Made by a program: the position numbers and the translations under genes. From CAWGCE01 sp964480915 (lineage in GTDB: Bacteria; Planctomycetota; Planctomycetia; Pirellulales; Pirellulaceae), in NCBI GenBank assembly GCA_964480915.1, contig CAYZRS010000007.1, positions 62,001 to 126,000 on the forward strand: 64,000 nucleotides of DNA, in the 5' to 3' direction. Each line of letters starts with the position of its first letter. The stretch's first letter is position 1. Below, in pieces: positions 1-9,352 of this stretch. Under the pieces are notes generated by a model. The model saw only the letters and a list, made by a program, of their open reading frames with translations. It was not told the origin of the DNA and ran no database searches.

Positions 1-1
1 C

Positions 2-112
2 AGCCCGATCGGTCAGGGCCTGCTAGGGGCGAAAGTCGGTGACAAAGTGGAAATTCCCGTGCCTAAGGGGACGATCAATTTCGAAGTGCTGGAAATTCGC
101 TACGAAGACTGA
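2..112 (+). CDS. greA: Transcription elongation factor GreA, C-terminal end (partial)
   Basis: Only the last 36 codons are present; the 5' part lies outside the window. The visible peptide starts SPIGQGLLGAKVGDKVEIPV and ends EIRYED. This matches the end of the GreA/GreB C-terminal FKBP-like domain, where the SPIGxALLG segment and the hydrophobic strand before the terminus are highly conserved. GreA rescues backtracked RNA polymerase by stimulating transcript cleavage. The N-terminal coiled coil that separates GreA from GreB or Rnk-like proteins is not visible, so the assignment to GreA rather than a paralogue rests on this short stretch. Confidence 0.85.
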   Translation, partial: SPIGQGLLGAKVGDKVEIPVPKGTINFEVLEIRYED

Positions 113-263
113 CCGCGGACTGCCGGAACCCAGGCCCCCTGCCAAGGCCTGACATCGCACCTGCAAGGCGATACGACGAGACGCCACGACCAGGGCGCCA
201 CGTTGCGGGCGGTCAGCCGGGTTTGAACGCGTTTTACGGAAACTGCTTCGCACGCATGACACC

Positions 264-296
264 GAGCCGTTCGACCTCCGGCGGGGCGAACGGCTC
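264..296. terminator. Hairpin between convergent genes
   Basis: Two perfect 10-base arms (GAGCCGTTCG at 264-273 and CGAACGGCTC at 287-296) enclose a 13-base loop. It sits between the stop of greA and the stop of the opposite-strand gene ending at 318, so it could end transcription from both sides. There is no clear T-tract on either strand, so it may be a weak or factor-assisted terminator. Confidence 0.55.
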
Positions 297-317
297 TCCT
301 CATGATCGAGCGGGCGA

Positions 318-596
318 CTAGGCATCTTCCTCGGTGATCGAGTCTTTGATGCGAGTGAAGCTTTCCATCAATTCACCGGCGACGATCTTCAACGAAGCGA
401 AGACATTGGAGGCCGATTCCTCGACAGCCTCTTTGACCGGTTCGTATTCGTCCGCCAGCTTGGATAGCTTCTCTTGAGCTTTCTCCCATTCATCCTTCGC
501 GTCTTCCTTGCCGAGATGAATCTTCAGCGCCAGTTCATCCCGCTGTTGTTTGAGCGTTGTAATGAGTTCGCCAACCATATCGCGTTCTTCAGACAT
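318..596 (-). CDS. Small coiled-coil protein, sll1863-like
   Basis: A 92-residue, highly charged, almost entirely helical protein with no Cys, no signal peptide and no membrane segment. I chose the start at MSEERD because AAGGAAA lies about six bases upstream; an in-frame ATG 31 codons further up adds an unlikely basic leader. The run ALKIHLGKEDAKDEWEKAQE and the acidic C-terminal helix resemble the cyanobacterial sll1863 family of stress-induced coiled-coil proteins. That family match is from memory and function is unproven. It is a single gene, facing greA tail to tail. Confidence 0.7.
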   Translation of the reverse strand: MSEERDMVGELITTLKQQRDELALKIHLGKEDAKDEWEKAQEKLSKLADEYEPVKEAVEESASNVFASLKIVAGELMESFTRIKDSITEEDA

Positions 597-711
597 GCCA
601 TTTCCTTTTCGTAGTTTGAGAGTCAGCGTCGTTTGAGAGTCCGTCTTCCGGTCACTGTGACGTAGCAGACTCGCCAGTATTTTATCCATTGTTCGTTGCT
701 AGGAACAGGAT

Positions 712-2244
712 TCAATCTCCCCTGCCCTTCATGAGTTGCAGGACAGTTTGTTGATCGCCCGCGGAGGGCAGACCAAAGTCTGCGTCATACCCGAACAACT
801 GCGTCAGCGAATTGGCCGAGTATCGATCGTCGCAGATCTCGATCCGTTCCGGAGTAATCAGCGCCGGGTGAGCGACGCCGCAGGCGTGACTGAGTGAGAG
901 CAGTTCCTTGCGCAGCGTCACGATGTAATTCGCCACGCGATCCGCCTTGTTTTTTCGATCCAAACCTCGCATGAGCCAGGCGTTTTGCGTCGCCACGCCA
1001 GTCGGGCAATGGTTCGTGTGGCATTTCTGGGCCTGGATGCAGCCGATCGCCAGCATGGCGCCCCGCCCCACATTGATCATGTCGCAACCGAGTGCAAAAG
1101 CGAACACCGCATGGTGCGGCAGGCCGAGCATGCCGGAGCCCGCAAAGACGATTCGCTCGTGCAGGCCTCTCTCGTGAAACAACTTGTAGACGCGGGCAAA
1201 GGCTTGCTTGAAGGGAAATGCGACATGATCGGTGAAAACGAGCGGCCCCGCGCCGGTGCCCCCTTCGCCGCCGTCAATCGTGATGAAGTCGACGGCTCGA
1301 TCGCCCGCCTCCATCAGGTCGGCTAGCTCCTTCCAAAAGGAGAAGTCGCCGACTGCCGACTTGATGCCAACCGGCCTGCCCGTTTCGTCCGCCAATCGCT
1401 CGACGAAATCCAGCAGGCCATCCGCGTTGCCGAACTCACGATGAGATGCGGGGCTCAAACAGTCCTCGCCCATCGGAATGCCGCGAATATCGGCAATCTC
1501 TGGAGTAATCTTCGCGGCGGGCAAGATGCCGCCCTTGCCAGGCTTGGCTCCCTGGCTCAGTTTCACTTCGATCGCCGCGACCTTGTCGTATTTCTCCATC
1601 GTCTCCAGCAGTTTGGGCATGCTGAAGCCGCCATCTGTGGCGCGACAACCGAAGTATCCGGTTCCCAGTTGCCATACCAATCGAGCGCCATGATCGTGAT
1701 GCGGCGCAATGGCTCCTTCGCCAGTGCTCTGCAAGCATTCGGCCGTAGCGCAGCCGCGATTCAACGCTTCGACCGCCGCTGCGCTCAGCGATCCGTAGCT
1801 CATCCCTGAAACGTTGACGACCGACGCCGGCCGAAATGCGTGCTTTCGTTCGCGGAAGCCGCCGACGACCTTTGCGCACGGAATTCGATAAAGCGGATCA
1901 TACGAATCTTCGCCCGCGTGTGGCGATGTGATCGGAAAGACGCTGTGCTTCACGATCATGTAGTTCGGGGAACGCTCCATGTCATTGTCGGAGCCAAAAC
2001 CAAAGTAGTTGTTTTGCCGCTTGGAGGAAGCATAGATCCAGCTTCGTTCATCTCGACTAAAAGGGCGTTCCTCATCGTTCGCGGCCACGATGTACTGGCG
2101 CAGTTCCGGCCCCAGCATTTCGATCAGGTACCTCGCATGGCCGAGCACGGGAAAATTGCGCAGAACTGCGTGCTTCGTCTGAAACACGTCATACAAGCCC
2201 AATAGTAGTAAGCCGCCAACAAGAATTCCAAATGCAATCAGCAT
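712..2244 (-). CDS. FMN-binding glutamate synthase family protein, membrane-anchored
   Basis: A protein of about 510 residues with one N-terminal membrane helix (residues 2-20) followed by a TIM-barrel glutamate-synthase domain. Visible landmarks are the SGEGAIAPHH segment, the glycine-rich FMN phosphate region (DGGEGGTGAGP) and the cysteine cluster CHTNHCPTGVATQ, which in this family binds an iron-sulfur centre. It lacks the glutamine amidotransferase domain of GltB, so it is one of the stand-alone GltS-domain proteins whose electron donor and exact substrate are unclear. The start at 2244 is preferred because GGGAG lies six bases upstream; an ATG eight codons earlier has no such site. No partner gene is adjacent. 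Confidence 0.85.
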   Translation of the reverse strand: MLIAFGILVGGLLLLGLYDVFQTKHAVLRNFPVLGHARYLIEMLGPELRQYIVAANDEERPFSRDERSWIYASSKRQNNYFGFGSDNDMERSPNYMIVKHSVFPITSPHAGEDSYDPLYRIPCAKVVGGFRERKHAFRPASVVNVSGMSYGSLSAAAVEALNRGCATAECLQSTGEGAIAPHHDHGARLVWQLGTGYFGCRATDGGFSMPKLLETMEKYDKVAAIEVKLSQGAKPGKGGILPAAKITPEIADIRGIPMGEDCLSPASHREFGNADGLLDFVERLADETGRPVGIKSAVGDFSFWKELADLMEAGDRAVDFITIDGGEGGTGAGPLVFTDHVAFPFKQAFARVYKLFHERGLHERIVFAGSGMLGLPHHAVFAFALGCDMINVGRGAMLAIGCIQAQKCHTNHCPTGVATQNAWLMRGLDRKNKADRVANYIVTLRKELLSLSHACGVAHPALITPERIEICDDRYSANSLTQLFGYDADFGLPSAGDQQTVLQLMKGRGD

Positions 2245-2583
2245 GATCAGCTCCCATCTGAGTATCATGCGATGCTACAAGCGTTCACGGAATCCGGAAA
2301 GGGTGCGGCCTGAGGCGTGGCAACCGGATCGAAAGCAACGAAAACCGTGTCGGTCGCGTCCACGCAGAATGTGGATCCGCCTGTCGGTCGCCCGCGATCT
2401 GTGGGCCAGAAGCGTCTCGCCACATCTGGCGGCCCTGCCAAGCCGCGATCGCTGCTTGGTGGCTCGCACTCATGGCTCGTGCGAGAAGGCCTCCGGTGCC
2501 GGCGGATCGCCCTCGCAGATGCGGCGACAGAAAGTCGAGTCGAACCGGATTTAGAACAGGCTCCTTCGTCGGGTCGCCGAGGA
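2245..2583. other. Gene-free interval, 339 bp
   Basis: No convincing gene is seen between the glutamate synthase-like gene and the yggS stop, both on the minus strand. A minus-strand frame covering it overlaps the end of yggS and has a low-complexity Arg/Ser/Pro composition typical of shadow frames. The only structure noted is an imperfectly placed 7-base inverted repeat (CTCGCAC 2463-2469, GTGCGAG 2479-2485) without a T-tract. Confidence 0.5.
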
Positions 2584-3288
2584 TCAAGCGTCGTCGACTG
2601 CGAAGAGAGCCGAACCGACTCGTACGATCGTAGCCCCTTCCTCAATGGCAATCGCGTAGTCGCCGCTCATGCCCATCGAGAGATGTTGGAGGCAATCAGT
2701 CAGGCCCGTCTCTTCCACGAGCGAGTCGCGCAATTCCCGCAGTGCGCGAAAGTTGGCTCGCGCCGCTGCCGCGCCACCGACTAAGGCGGCCATACCCATC
2801 AGCCCGACGATCCGCAGATGGCCGTGCTCCTGACGACCGGCAAGTACGCCCGCGATCTCTGCTGCCTGGTAGCCATGTTTGGCTGCCTCGCCAGAAACGT
2901 TGACTTCCAGCAAGACGTCCTGCACCTCGGGTGCAGCTGCCGTGTCAATCGCGGCCAATAATCGGTCGCTGTCGACAGAATGAATGAGGCCCGCGTGTGT
3001 GACCGTGCGTGCGACCTTGTTCCGTTGCAGGTGGCCAATCATATGCCACCGAATGTCATCGAACTCAGCAAGCTCTGCTGCCTTTTGCCAAAGTTGCTGA
3101 GGTCGGCTCTCCCCGAAATCGCGACAGCCGACCGCCAGCAGGGGCCGCATCAGTTCGGACGTCACATACTTCGTGACAGCGACCACGGTGACTTCATCGG
3201 CCGATCGGCCACATCGTTCGGCCGCTTCCGCCACGCGGCCCACGATGCGCCGGTAGTTATCGCCAATTCGTTGTTCATCTGTCGTCAT
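2584..3288 (-). CDS. YggS/PLPBP family pyridoxal phosphate-binding protein
   Basis: 234 residues, the usual length for this family. The PLP lysine is in AVTKYVTSELM near residue 40, and the conserved WHMIGHLQRNK motif and the C-terminal SMGMSGDYAIAIEEG block are present. These single-domain, fold-type III alanine racemase-like proteins have no known catalytic activity. They bind PLP and keep vitamin B6, amino acid and keto acid pools in balance. The start codon follows the upstream gene's stop by seven bases, with AGGG as a likely ribosome site, so it is co-transcribed with the unknown 597-residue gene. Confidence 0.92.
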   Translation of the reverse strand: MTTDEQRIGDNYRRIVGRVAEAAERCGRSADEVTVVAVTKYVTSELMRPLLAVGCRDFGESRPQQLWQKAAELAEFDDIRWHMIGHLQRNKVARTVTHAGLIHSVDSDRLLAAIDTAAAPEVQDVLLEVNVSGEAAKHGYQAAEIAGVLAGRQEHGHLRIVGLMGMAALVGGAAAARANFRALRELRDSLVEETGLTDCLQHLSMGMSGDYAIAIEEGATIVRVGSALFAVDDA

Positions 3289-3295
3289 GTCAGCC

Positions 3296-5089
3296 CTATT
3301 CGATCTCGACGATCACGTCCGAGTCACCGTCGGTCATGAAGCGAGAAAAGAAGAACTCGCTAATAAGGTTTTGCCCCAACACGGTCCGGTTGGCTGGCTT
3401 GCCCAGTGAACGATACGCGAGCCATTGTTCCGGCCCGACGTGAATGCGGAACCCAGCCGCCATATCGGGAGGTGTGATTGCCAGCGATTCACCCACCGTC
3501 AGTCGTCGCCAGGTGCATTTCTTCTTCAGGCGGCGAGGGTGCAGATCCATAAAGAGAGGCGCATACAGCCGTTGACCGCGACGTTCATGGTGCAGTGCGA
3601 GTGCGCCCTCTGTGCTGACGAGTCGATCCCGCCTCGCTTCACTTTTCCACTCCGGCACACCCAGCGGCAGCAGCAGTGCGGACGCCGATTTTCTCGCCAG
3701 AAACCCTTCCGTTGTGTGCTCGTTTCCTCGAAAAGTGGTTCCCTCTGCAAGTGGAAGTTGCAGGTGATAATCGATCTCAGCCTCAGCGGGACCTGACAGC
3801 ACGTCGGCGACGAACAAGAAGTAGTCTTGGCGAGCCATCAAGAATTGCCGTTGCAACTTCCAGCCGCCTGAGAGTTTCGTTTCTAACTCAAGGTAGTCGG
3901 CATCAAAATCGGAGTACCAGCAGACCGACCCCCAGTCGTCGACGGCCTGCAAGGGAGTCCCATCGACCGAAATCGACGCCGACCACTCACCAGCCAGCAA
4001 TTGCTTTCCTTTCGCGGACAATTCGACCTCCACCCGCTGCTGGTGGAAGAGCGTCGCCAACCGCGGCTCGTCCGGCGACCACTCCGGCTGCAACATCGCG
4101 ACGCCAGCCCACTCGGATTCGAAACTCGGTTCGGTCGGCAGCCTGGAAGATACGACGTCGATGCCTTTCAGCACGGCGGTCGTCAGCGACTTGTCACTGT
4201 CGTTACCAAAGAGTGCATGTGCGCCGTTCAGCAGGGAAATGAAATCATCATTGGGGTCGCCCGAGGGGCCGAAGATGTGGGAGCCATCTTTTCTGGTGAA
4301 CCGCAAAGCGTGCCGTACCAGCCAATCGACCTGTTGTTTGACCGGTTTGGTGAACTTGATTTTGCGCGTCGATTTCGCCAGGACCAAACAGCGAAGCCAG
4401 CAAGCGAGGAGCGGTCGGAGGAGCCCAAAATTGGGCGCTTCGGGCATGCCTGATCCATCCAGCAACGCGTCGACGCTGTCGGTGATGAACAGCACCGCTT
4501 CCTCGGCGTATGCGTGCAAGCTTGGGATTTCGGGAAACTGATACGCCAATACCAACGGCAGTTCCCCGGATAATATTTGAGATGGCCAAGGCGCACCGGG
4601 CTTCGAAAGCGACGACGTTTCGCGGACGAGTTGCGTCAGAGCATCCAGCAGCGCTTGCCAGGATTCTCGCGAGAGGTAAACGGAAAGTTGAGGCAGCACC
4701 TGAGCGACCGCGACTGCCTCCAGCCCCAGCGGTATCAGGTCGCTGCGGCTGGGGAGTGAATCACGCCACTGTTCCACAAGCGAGGGATCGAGTTTCGCTG
4801 GGCGTTTGTCGGCGATGTTGTTGATGGCTGAAAGAAAATCGCGGCCCGCACCCGGTGCGAGGTGAGTTGTCGAAACGCCCCATAGGACCGCAGGCTGTTT
4901 GCTGGGCAGCAGCTTTGCCAGCGGCGCGGGCGCCGAACGCTGTTGCAGGTAGTCGGTCCATTTTCGGTAGGCCTCGTGCGTGTCGTCACCGTCGGACATC
5001 GCGGCGACTGCCAGCTGTTTTCCGGCAGCCGTCACGGAACGTTGGGCCGCCTTCTTTTTCTTTTTCTTGCTTGCTGTCGACGAGCCCAT
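3296..5089 (-). CDS. Conserved hypothetical protein, possible heparinase-like fold
   Basis: 597 residues, not recognised with certainty. It opens with a Ser/Ala/Lys-rich tract (six lysines in a row near residue 9), then a mostly helical region to about residue 330 with repeated Trp and Leu. A strand-rich C-terminal half follows, with motifs such as CWYSDFDADYLEL and RQFLMARQDYFLFVADVL. The helical barrel plus beta-sandwich layout recalls the heparinase II/III-type lyases, but I see no signal peptide and no confident catalytic triad. That resemblance is inference only. It heads a two-gene operon with yggS, and the gap upstream (5090-5252) separates it from a divergent exported protein. Confidence 0.6.
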   Translation of the reverse strand: MGSSTASKKKKKKAAQRSVTAAGKQLAVAAMSDGDDTHEAYRKWTDYLQQRSAPAPLAKLLPSKQPAVLWGVSTTHLAPGAGRDFLSAINNIADKRPAKLDPSLVEQWRDSLPSRSDLIPLGLEAVAVAQVLPQLSVYLSRESWQALLDALTQLVRETSSLSKPGAPWPSQILSGELPLVLAYQFPEIPSLHAYAEEAVLFITDSVDALLDGSGMPEAPNFGLLRPLLACWLRCLVLAKSTRKIKFTKPVKQQVDWLVRHALRFTRKDGSHIFGPSGDPNDDFISLLNGAHALFGNDSDKSLTTAVLKGIDVVSSRLPTEPSFESEWAGVAMLQPEWSPDEPRLATLFHQQRVEVELSAKGKQLLAGEWSASISVDGTPLQAVDDWGSVCWYSDFDADYLELETKLSGGWKLQRQFLMARQDYFLFVADVLSGPAEAEIDYHLQLPLAEGTTFRGNEHTTEGFLARKSASALLLPLGVPEWKSEARRDRLVSTEGALALHHERRGQRLYAPLFMDLHPRRLKKKCTWRRLTVGESLAITPPDMAAGFRIHVGPEQWLAYRSLGKPANRTVLGQNLISEFFFSRFMTDGDSDVIVEIE

Positions 5090-5252
5090 CGCGAGCTTTC
5101 CCTGGTATAATTCTGAGGTGCGGAATGAACGATGCTAACGCGAAGACCGGCAGCCTCGATTTGGGTCCACTTTAGCCAATCGATGGTAACTGGCAACTCA
5201 TTCCCGCCCGCGTTGACTTTCAGAGACTCTCGGATCGCACAAAGGAATGTTC

Positions 5253-6047
5253 ATGCGCCAGCCGAATCGCTTGTTTATGACTCTGACGCTACCGCTCGCC
5301 CTCCTCGTTTGCGGCGCACCGGCGAGTGCGCAGGTCACACCTGTCGCTCCCGCAGAGGCCACTCAGAAGGTCGAACCAGAGGGTGAAGCGGCGCCTCAGC
5401 GGCCGGCCGACCCGCCTGGCATGGATGATTTCAAACGCCTCGACGAAAAGCACCAAGTCTGGATTGACGCCAAGACGCAGAGGGTGTTGCTCGGTTCGGT
5501 CGTCAGTTGCCGGGAAGGGGTGCTGGAAATGTTTGCCTGTCCCGCGGGAACGAAAGAATACGAATCGGTCCTGGCGGTCCAGGCGCCCGCCTATCTGGTG
5601 CACACTGCCATGCTCGCCGTGGGTGCAAAACCAGGAACGACCGTGAAATTCTCACCAGAATATGAAGCGGCAACCGGCCCCGTCATCGACGTCTTCGCCG
5701 CGTGGAATCACGATGGCCAGGATCATCGAGTACGCGGGCAGACGTTCGTGAAAAACCTGCAAACAGAAAAGGCAATGGAGCAAGATTGGGTCTTTTGCGG
5801 AAGCGGTTTTTGGAAGGACGAGGACTCGGGTGAAGAGTTCTACCACGCCGAAGGTGGCGAATTGATCTGCGTCTCCAATTTCTCCACCGCCATGATGGAT
5901 GTGACCGTCGAAAGCTCTCAGCAAAACAGCAATCTGCTCTTTGCCAGCTTTACGGAGAACATTCCGCCGCTTGGAACGATCGTGGTGATCGAGCTGACCG
6001 TCCGCAAGGCAGCCGCGGAAACCGAAACACCGACTGCTGCCGAGTAA
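5253..6047 (+). CDS. Exported YdjY-domain protein
   Basis: 264 residues with a clear signal peptide (basic MRQPNRLF, hydrophobic core, cleavage near ASAQ at about 27). The mature part has the pattern seen in YdjY-domain proteins of planctomycetes and verrucomicrobia: VWIDAKTQRVLLGSVVSCRE, then LEMFACPAGTKEYES, then HTAMLAVGAKPGTTV. The molecular function of the domain is unknown. Of two ATGs six bases apart, the second is chosen because AAAGGAA then lies at proper distance. The gene converges on hemQ with 13 bases between stops. Confidence 0.8.
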   Translation: MRQPNRLFMTLTLPLALLVCGAPASAQVTPVAPAEATQKVEPEGEAAPQRPADPPGMDDFKRLDEKHQVWIDAKTQRVLLGSVVSCREGVLEMFACPAGTKEYESVLAVQAPAYLVHTAMLAVGAKPGTTVKFSPEYEAATGPVIDVFAAWNHDGQDHRVRGQTFVKNLQTEKAMEQDWVFCGSGFWKDEDSGEEFYHAEGGELICVSNFSTAMMDVTVESSQQNSNLLFASFTENIPPLGTIVVIELTVRKAAAETETPTAAE

Positions 6048-6060
6048 TGGCTACGCGGGA

Positions 6061-6897
6061 TCAGCCGACACGGCAGTGTGCGAGAATCGCTTGAGCCGTC
6101 GCGACATAACCAACGTAAAAGGGTCCAAATTCGGCATAGCGTGCGCTCGCTTCGTCGAATCGCATCTTGTAGACGATTTCCTTGAGGAACTCTGGGTTCT
6201 TGGCCCACAGGGTAACGCCCCATTCCCAATCGTCTAACCCAACGCTGACGGTGATCAACTGAGTCACCTTGCCGGCGAATGCCATGCCGCTCTTGGCGTG
6301 CTCTGACATCATCGCCTTCCTCGCCGCGAATGGTTCCGTGAACCAGTTTTCCCCAACCTTGCGTTTCTTGTTCATGGGGTAGAAACACATGGCCGGCCAG
6401 GCGGGCAAATCTGGGGTCAATCGTTGCTTCCGCATCATCGGCTCGCGCTGCTGGTAGGCATTGAGCTTGGTCGTAAACATCTCGCTATCGCGTTCGACGC
6501 CACCCTCAACCAACTGATCGCCGTACTGTTCCAGCGTCGGTACGTATTCCGAAACCTCCGTCATCGACACAAACGAGTAGGCAGGGCGCAGGTAGGCTCC
6601 CAACGGCCCACTGATCAATCGCTGATGGATGGAATCGATCTTTAGCGGATCGGGGTCGAGCAGCATGACGCCGAAATCGGCTTTATCACCACCCACGATG
6701 AAGGCCTGCAGCTGCGTCGGCGCTCCTTCCGTATCGGCGGCAAGTGTGGTCACAAACTGATCGCTGGCGTCTGCCGGCAATGGCTCGCTGGCCAAGCGGG
6801 CGCGATCGAAACGATAGTAATGGTGAACGCAATGCCAGCCCTCGGTGGGTTGCAGTGAAGGTTCAATATTCGCTACGTGCGGTCGCTGAGATGCCAT
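6061..6897 (-). CDS. hemQ: Coproheme decarboxylase HemQ/ChdC
   Basis: 278 residues of the chlorite dismutase-like superfamily. HemQ converts iron-coproporphyrin III to heme b with peroxide as oxidant, the last step of the coproporphyrin-dependent heme pathway in the cytoplasm. Visible family marks are FYPMNKKR, whose Tyr173 corresponds to the catalytic tyrosine of Gram-positive HemQ, and SEHAKSG, whose His200 fits the proximal heme ligand. An Arg at the distal position of chlorite dismutase is not apparent, in line with HemQ. GGAG lies about five bases before the ATG. A ferrochelatase of the matching type is encoded 31 kb away. Confidence 0.88.
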   Translation of the reverse strand: MASQRPHVANIEPSLQPTEGWHCVHHYYRFDRARLASEPLPADASDQFVTTLAADTEGAPTQLQAFIVGGDKADFGVMLLDPDPLKIDSIHQRLISGPLGAYLRPAYSFVSMTEVSEYVPTLEQYGDQLVEGGVERDSEMFTTKLNAYQQREPMMRKQRLTPDLPAWPAMCFYPMNKKRKVGENWFTEPFAARKAMMSEHAKSGMAFAGKVTQLITVSVGLDDWEWGVTLWAKNPEFLKEIVYKMRFDEASARYAEFGPFYVGYVATAQAILAHCRVG

Positions 6898-7035
6898 GAT
6901 GCTCCAAAACTACTAAGTGGAAAGTGGGTATCACGATCTTAGCAATTTGGCGCTGGCCAACAATGTGCCCAGTGGAGCAAGAGGGGCCTGTAACGTTGAA
7001 AGACGGTTTGCGGTGCGGCAGCGAGCGGCACTTGT

Positions 7036-7518
7036 TCAGAGGATGGCGTCTTCGAAGTCGTTGCAGATGCGGCGAAGCTGCTCGCGCGTGAAGGCCATGC
7101 TGACAGGTCGTCGACGCTGACCGGTGACCGCCTCGAAGCGTCGCAAGGAGAGCCCGCGGCGCTTGACCAGCAGTTCGTAATATCGGCGGCTCTGGTCTGC
7201 TTCGGTCGATGGTGGGTCCGATCGAATCTGCATGGCGTCCTCTTCGCATTCGATCAATCGGATCGGCTCCAAGAGATACTGCATCTTTTCGGCGATGGTT
7301 TCGCTGAGCGTCTTCAATTGGTCGGTCGATCGCTGCTTCAGTATTGGGCAGGCGACCGCCAGCAGCTGAAAAGAGCAGGCCAGCGGATCGGACTGCTCGA
7401 CGACCGCCTCCCATTCTCCCAACGGGGAATCGATCGTGACTCGTCGTGGCGCGGTCGCGGAAATCGAATGGGTATCGATGGCATCAATGGCGGCTAGGAG
7501 CTTGTTCGCACTGTTCAT
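7036..7518 (-). CDS. Hypothetical protein downstream of spoVR
   Basis: 160 residues with no recognised family. It is soluble, rich in Glu and Arg, with one short cysteine-containing stretch (CSFQLLAVACPIL) and a basic C-terminal half ending in FEDAIL. It starts six bases after the spoVR stop, so it is very likely the last gene of the prkA-DUF444-spoVR operon. That placement is the only clue to its role. Predicted features are an N-terminal mixed alpha/beta region and C-terminal helices. No membrane segment or signal peptide is seen. Confidence 0.65.
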   Translation of the reverse strand: MNSANKLLAAIDAIDTHSISATAPRRVTIDSPLGEWEAVVEQSDPLACSFQLLAVACPILKQRSTDQLKTLSETIAEKMQYLLEPIRLIECEEDAMQIRSDPPSTEADQSRRYYELLVKRRGLSLRRFEAVTGQRRRPVSMAFTREQLRRICNDFEDAIL

Positions 7519-7524
7519 GGGGCT

Positions 7525-9081
7525 TCAGCTTTCTGGCGATTCGTCGCCGGCGACGTCGGTATCGCCCGTCCCTTCTTCACTGCGGTGGATTTCGTGATTG
7601 AGGCCATCGTAGGAGAGGATCGCCACTTTTTCATCCAAGACCGTTTCAATGTGGACGGGGCGCTGCCACATGCGATGGACATTTTCGAGCGTGTCTCGCG
7701 CTGATGTGATCAGCAGTTCGGGGCCGCAATGCTTGTGTTGCAAGTAGAGCTCTGATCGATTCTTGTAGTTGGAGTCAAGCACATGAATGATGGGCCGCCC
7801 CATGTTCGTAAGGCTGAATAGCAATCGCTGCTTGATCTGCTCGAATTGCCGCCCTTCGATTTCATAGTTGCCCGAATCGTTGTTGTAGCCGAACGAAAAC
7901 ATGTTGTAACGACGGCAGAATTCCAGCGACAAGAATTCATCAATGAAGGTTAGGTCGTTGTGAATCTTTCGGACTTCGAAGATTTTCTCGCGCCCTTTGC
8001 CAATGCGCGTGTTCCAGTGGGCTTTTTCTCGCATGTCGGAACAATCTTCGTATTCGCGGCCATAGCAACCGCGGTTCCAACGATCCTCGATGTCGCGAAA
8101 GAGCTCGATGCCCAATTTGTAAGGATTGAGCCGCGTGGGCGAACTGGCGAGCGTCCCCGACGTATGGTCGGCATAGCTGATCACGTCAGCGCCGTCGCAG
8201 ATCCCGTGACGCGTCATGATCGTGCTATGCCAATATGTGGCCCAGCCTTCATTCATGATCTTGGTTTGCCCCTGGGGAGCGAAGTAATAGGCCTCGTCCC
8301 GAATGATCGCGAGAACGTCTCTCTGCCATGGCTTCAGCGGGGCGTGCTCCACCAGAAAACCCATCACGTCCCGTACCGGTTTGGGCGGGTGCTGCATCGG
8401 TTCCTGTCGTTCCCGGGACGCGGCGTCCCGATCCAGCGCAGACGGCGGATTAATGAACGACTCCATGTAGCCCTTCGCCGGGAAACGGGTCGACCGTGGT
8501 GCGACGGGTTCGTCGGTTGGGCTGCGGAATTCGTAACTGTTTTCGGTATCGGCCCGCCGAATGAAGGGGGAGTGGATATCGATCAGATCTTCCAGGCTGA
8601 GGCACGCATCGATGAAGTTCTCGACGGTCTCGACGCCAAAGCGATCCATGAAGCGGCGGATTCGATTGCCGTGATTCGCCATCTGGTCGATCATCTTACG
8701 GTTCGTCTTGCTGAACCAGTAGTTGTTCTTGAAGAAATCGCAATGACCGTAAACATGAGCAATGACCATCCGATGGTCGGTGATCGAATTACTGTCGAGC
8801 AAGTAGGCATAGCAAGGATCGTTATTGATCACGAGCTCGTAGATTTTCTGCAGTCCGTAAGAATAGCCTTTCGAGAGCCGCTCGTACTCCATCCCGAAAC
8901 GCCAGTGCGGGTAGCGTGTGGGAAACCCGCCATAGGCGGCAATGGCGTTCAGCTCGTTGACGTCGACCACCTCGAAGATGGTAGGGAAGAAGTCGAGCCC
9001 GTAGTTGCTCGCGTGGTCCTCCATCTCCAGCTGGATTTCGGCCAGACGAGCGGGCAGAGTGCGTGTGGGAACAATAGCCAT
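7525..9081 (-). CDS. spoVR: SpoVR family protein
   Basis: 518 residues, the normal SpoVR length. The sequence carries the family's characteristic blocks, for example FEVVDVNELNAIAAYGGFPT, HVYGHCDFFKNN and MNEGWATYWH, the latter resembling a metal-binding HEGWA-type segment. The molecular function is not established; in many Gram-negative bacteria it is co-encoded with PrkA kinase and a DUF444 protein and linked to starvation responses. Here the same order holds: prkA, DUF444, a 64-residue gene, then spoVR. Despite the name, nothing suggests sporulation in this organism. Confidence 0.93.
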   Translation of the reverse strand: MAIVPTRTLPARLAEIQLEMEDHASNYGLDFFPTIFEVVDVNELNAIAAYGGFPTRYPHWRFGMEYERLSKGYSYGLQKIYELVINNDPCYAYLLDSNSITDHRMVIAHVYGHCDFFKNNYWFSKTNRKMIDQMANHGNRIRRFMDRFGVETVENFIDACLSLEDLIDIHSPFIRRADTENSYEFRSPTDEPVAPRSTRFPAKGYMESFINPPSALDRDAASRERQEPMQHPPKPVRDVMGFLVEHAPLKPWQRDVLAIIRDEAYYFAPQGQTKIMNEGWATYWHSTIMTRHGICDGADVISYADHTSGTLASSPTRLNPYKLGIELFRDIEDRWNRGCYGREYEDCSDMREKAHWNTRIGKGREKIFEVRKIHNDLTFIDEFLSLEFCRRYNMFSFGYNNDSGNYEIEGRQFEQIKQRLLFSLTNMGRPIIHVLDSNYKNRSELYLQHKHCGPELLITSARDTLENVHRMWQRPVHIETVLDEKVAILSYDGLNHEIHRSEEGTGDTDVAGDESPES

Positions 9082-9135
9082 ATGTCATCACTTAGGAAGT
9101 CGAAGCAGCAAACCGATCTCGGGGCGACCACGAAG

Positions 9136-9330
9136 TCACGGATCCAGTTCATGGATTTCGAATTTGTGGACCTCCAATGCTTGGATCACATCCCACATCC
9201 GAGGCATGTCCTGGCAGAGTTGCTCGCGTGCGCGTTGAATTGCCTCTGCGCGCGAGCGTCCGCTGACTTCCATCTTCCGGAAGCCGACGCGAATCGAATA
9301 TCGTTGTCCATGGATGGGTCGTTCGTGCAT
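9136..9330 (-). CDS. Small hypothetical protein between DUF444 gene and spoVR
   Basis: A 64-residue protein beginning MHERPIHGQRYSIRVGF and ending KFEIHELDP. I place the start at 9330 because AAAGGACC lies six bases upstream; the longer frame runs back into the DUF444 coding end. It has a short beta-strand pattern followed by a helix (SRAEAIQRAREQL), compatible with a small alpha/beta fold. It has 22 bases to the DUF444 gene and 54 to spoVR, so it belongs to the same transcript. No known family was recognised. Confidence 0.7.
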   Translation of the reverse strand: MHERPIHGQRYSIRVGFRKMEVSGRSRAEAIQRAREQLCQDMPRMWDVIQALEVHKFEIHELDP

Positions 9331-9352
9331 TAAGGTCCTTTCTGTGGAGACT

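Noticed and set aside
2265..2651. A 128-codon minus-strand frame filling the gap after yggS
   Set aside because: Starts within yggS without a ribosome site and reads as Arg/Ser/Pro-rich noise.
7960..9333. A 457-codon open frame on the plus strand opposite spoVR
   Set aside because: It lies antisense to a well-conserved gene, has no family resemblance or ribosome site, and has the composition of a mirror frame in GC-rich codon usage.
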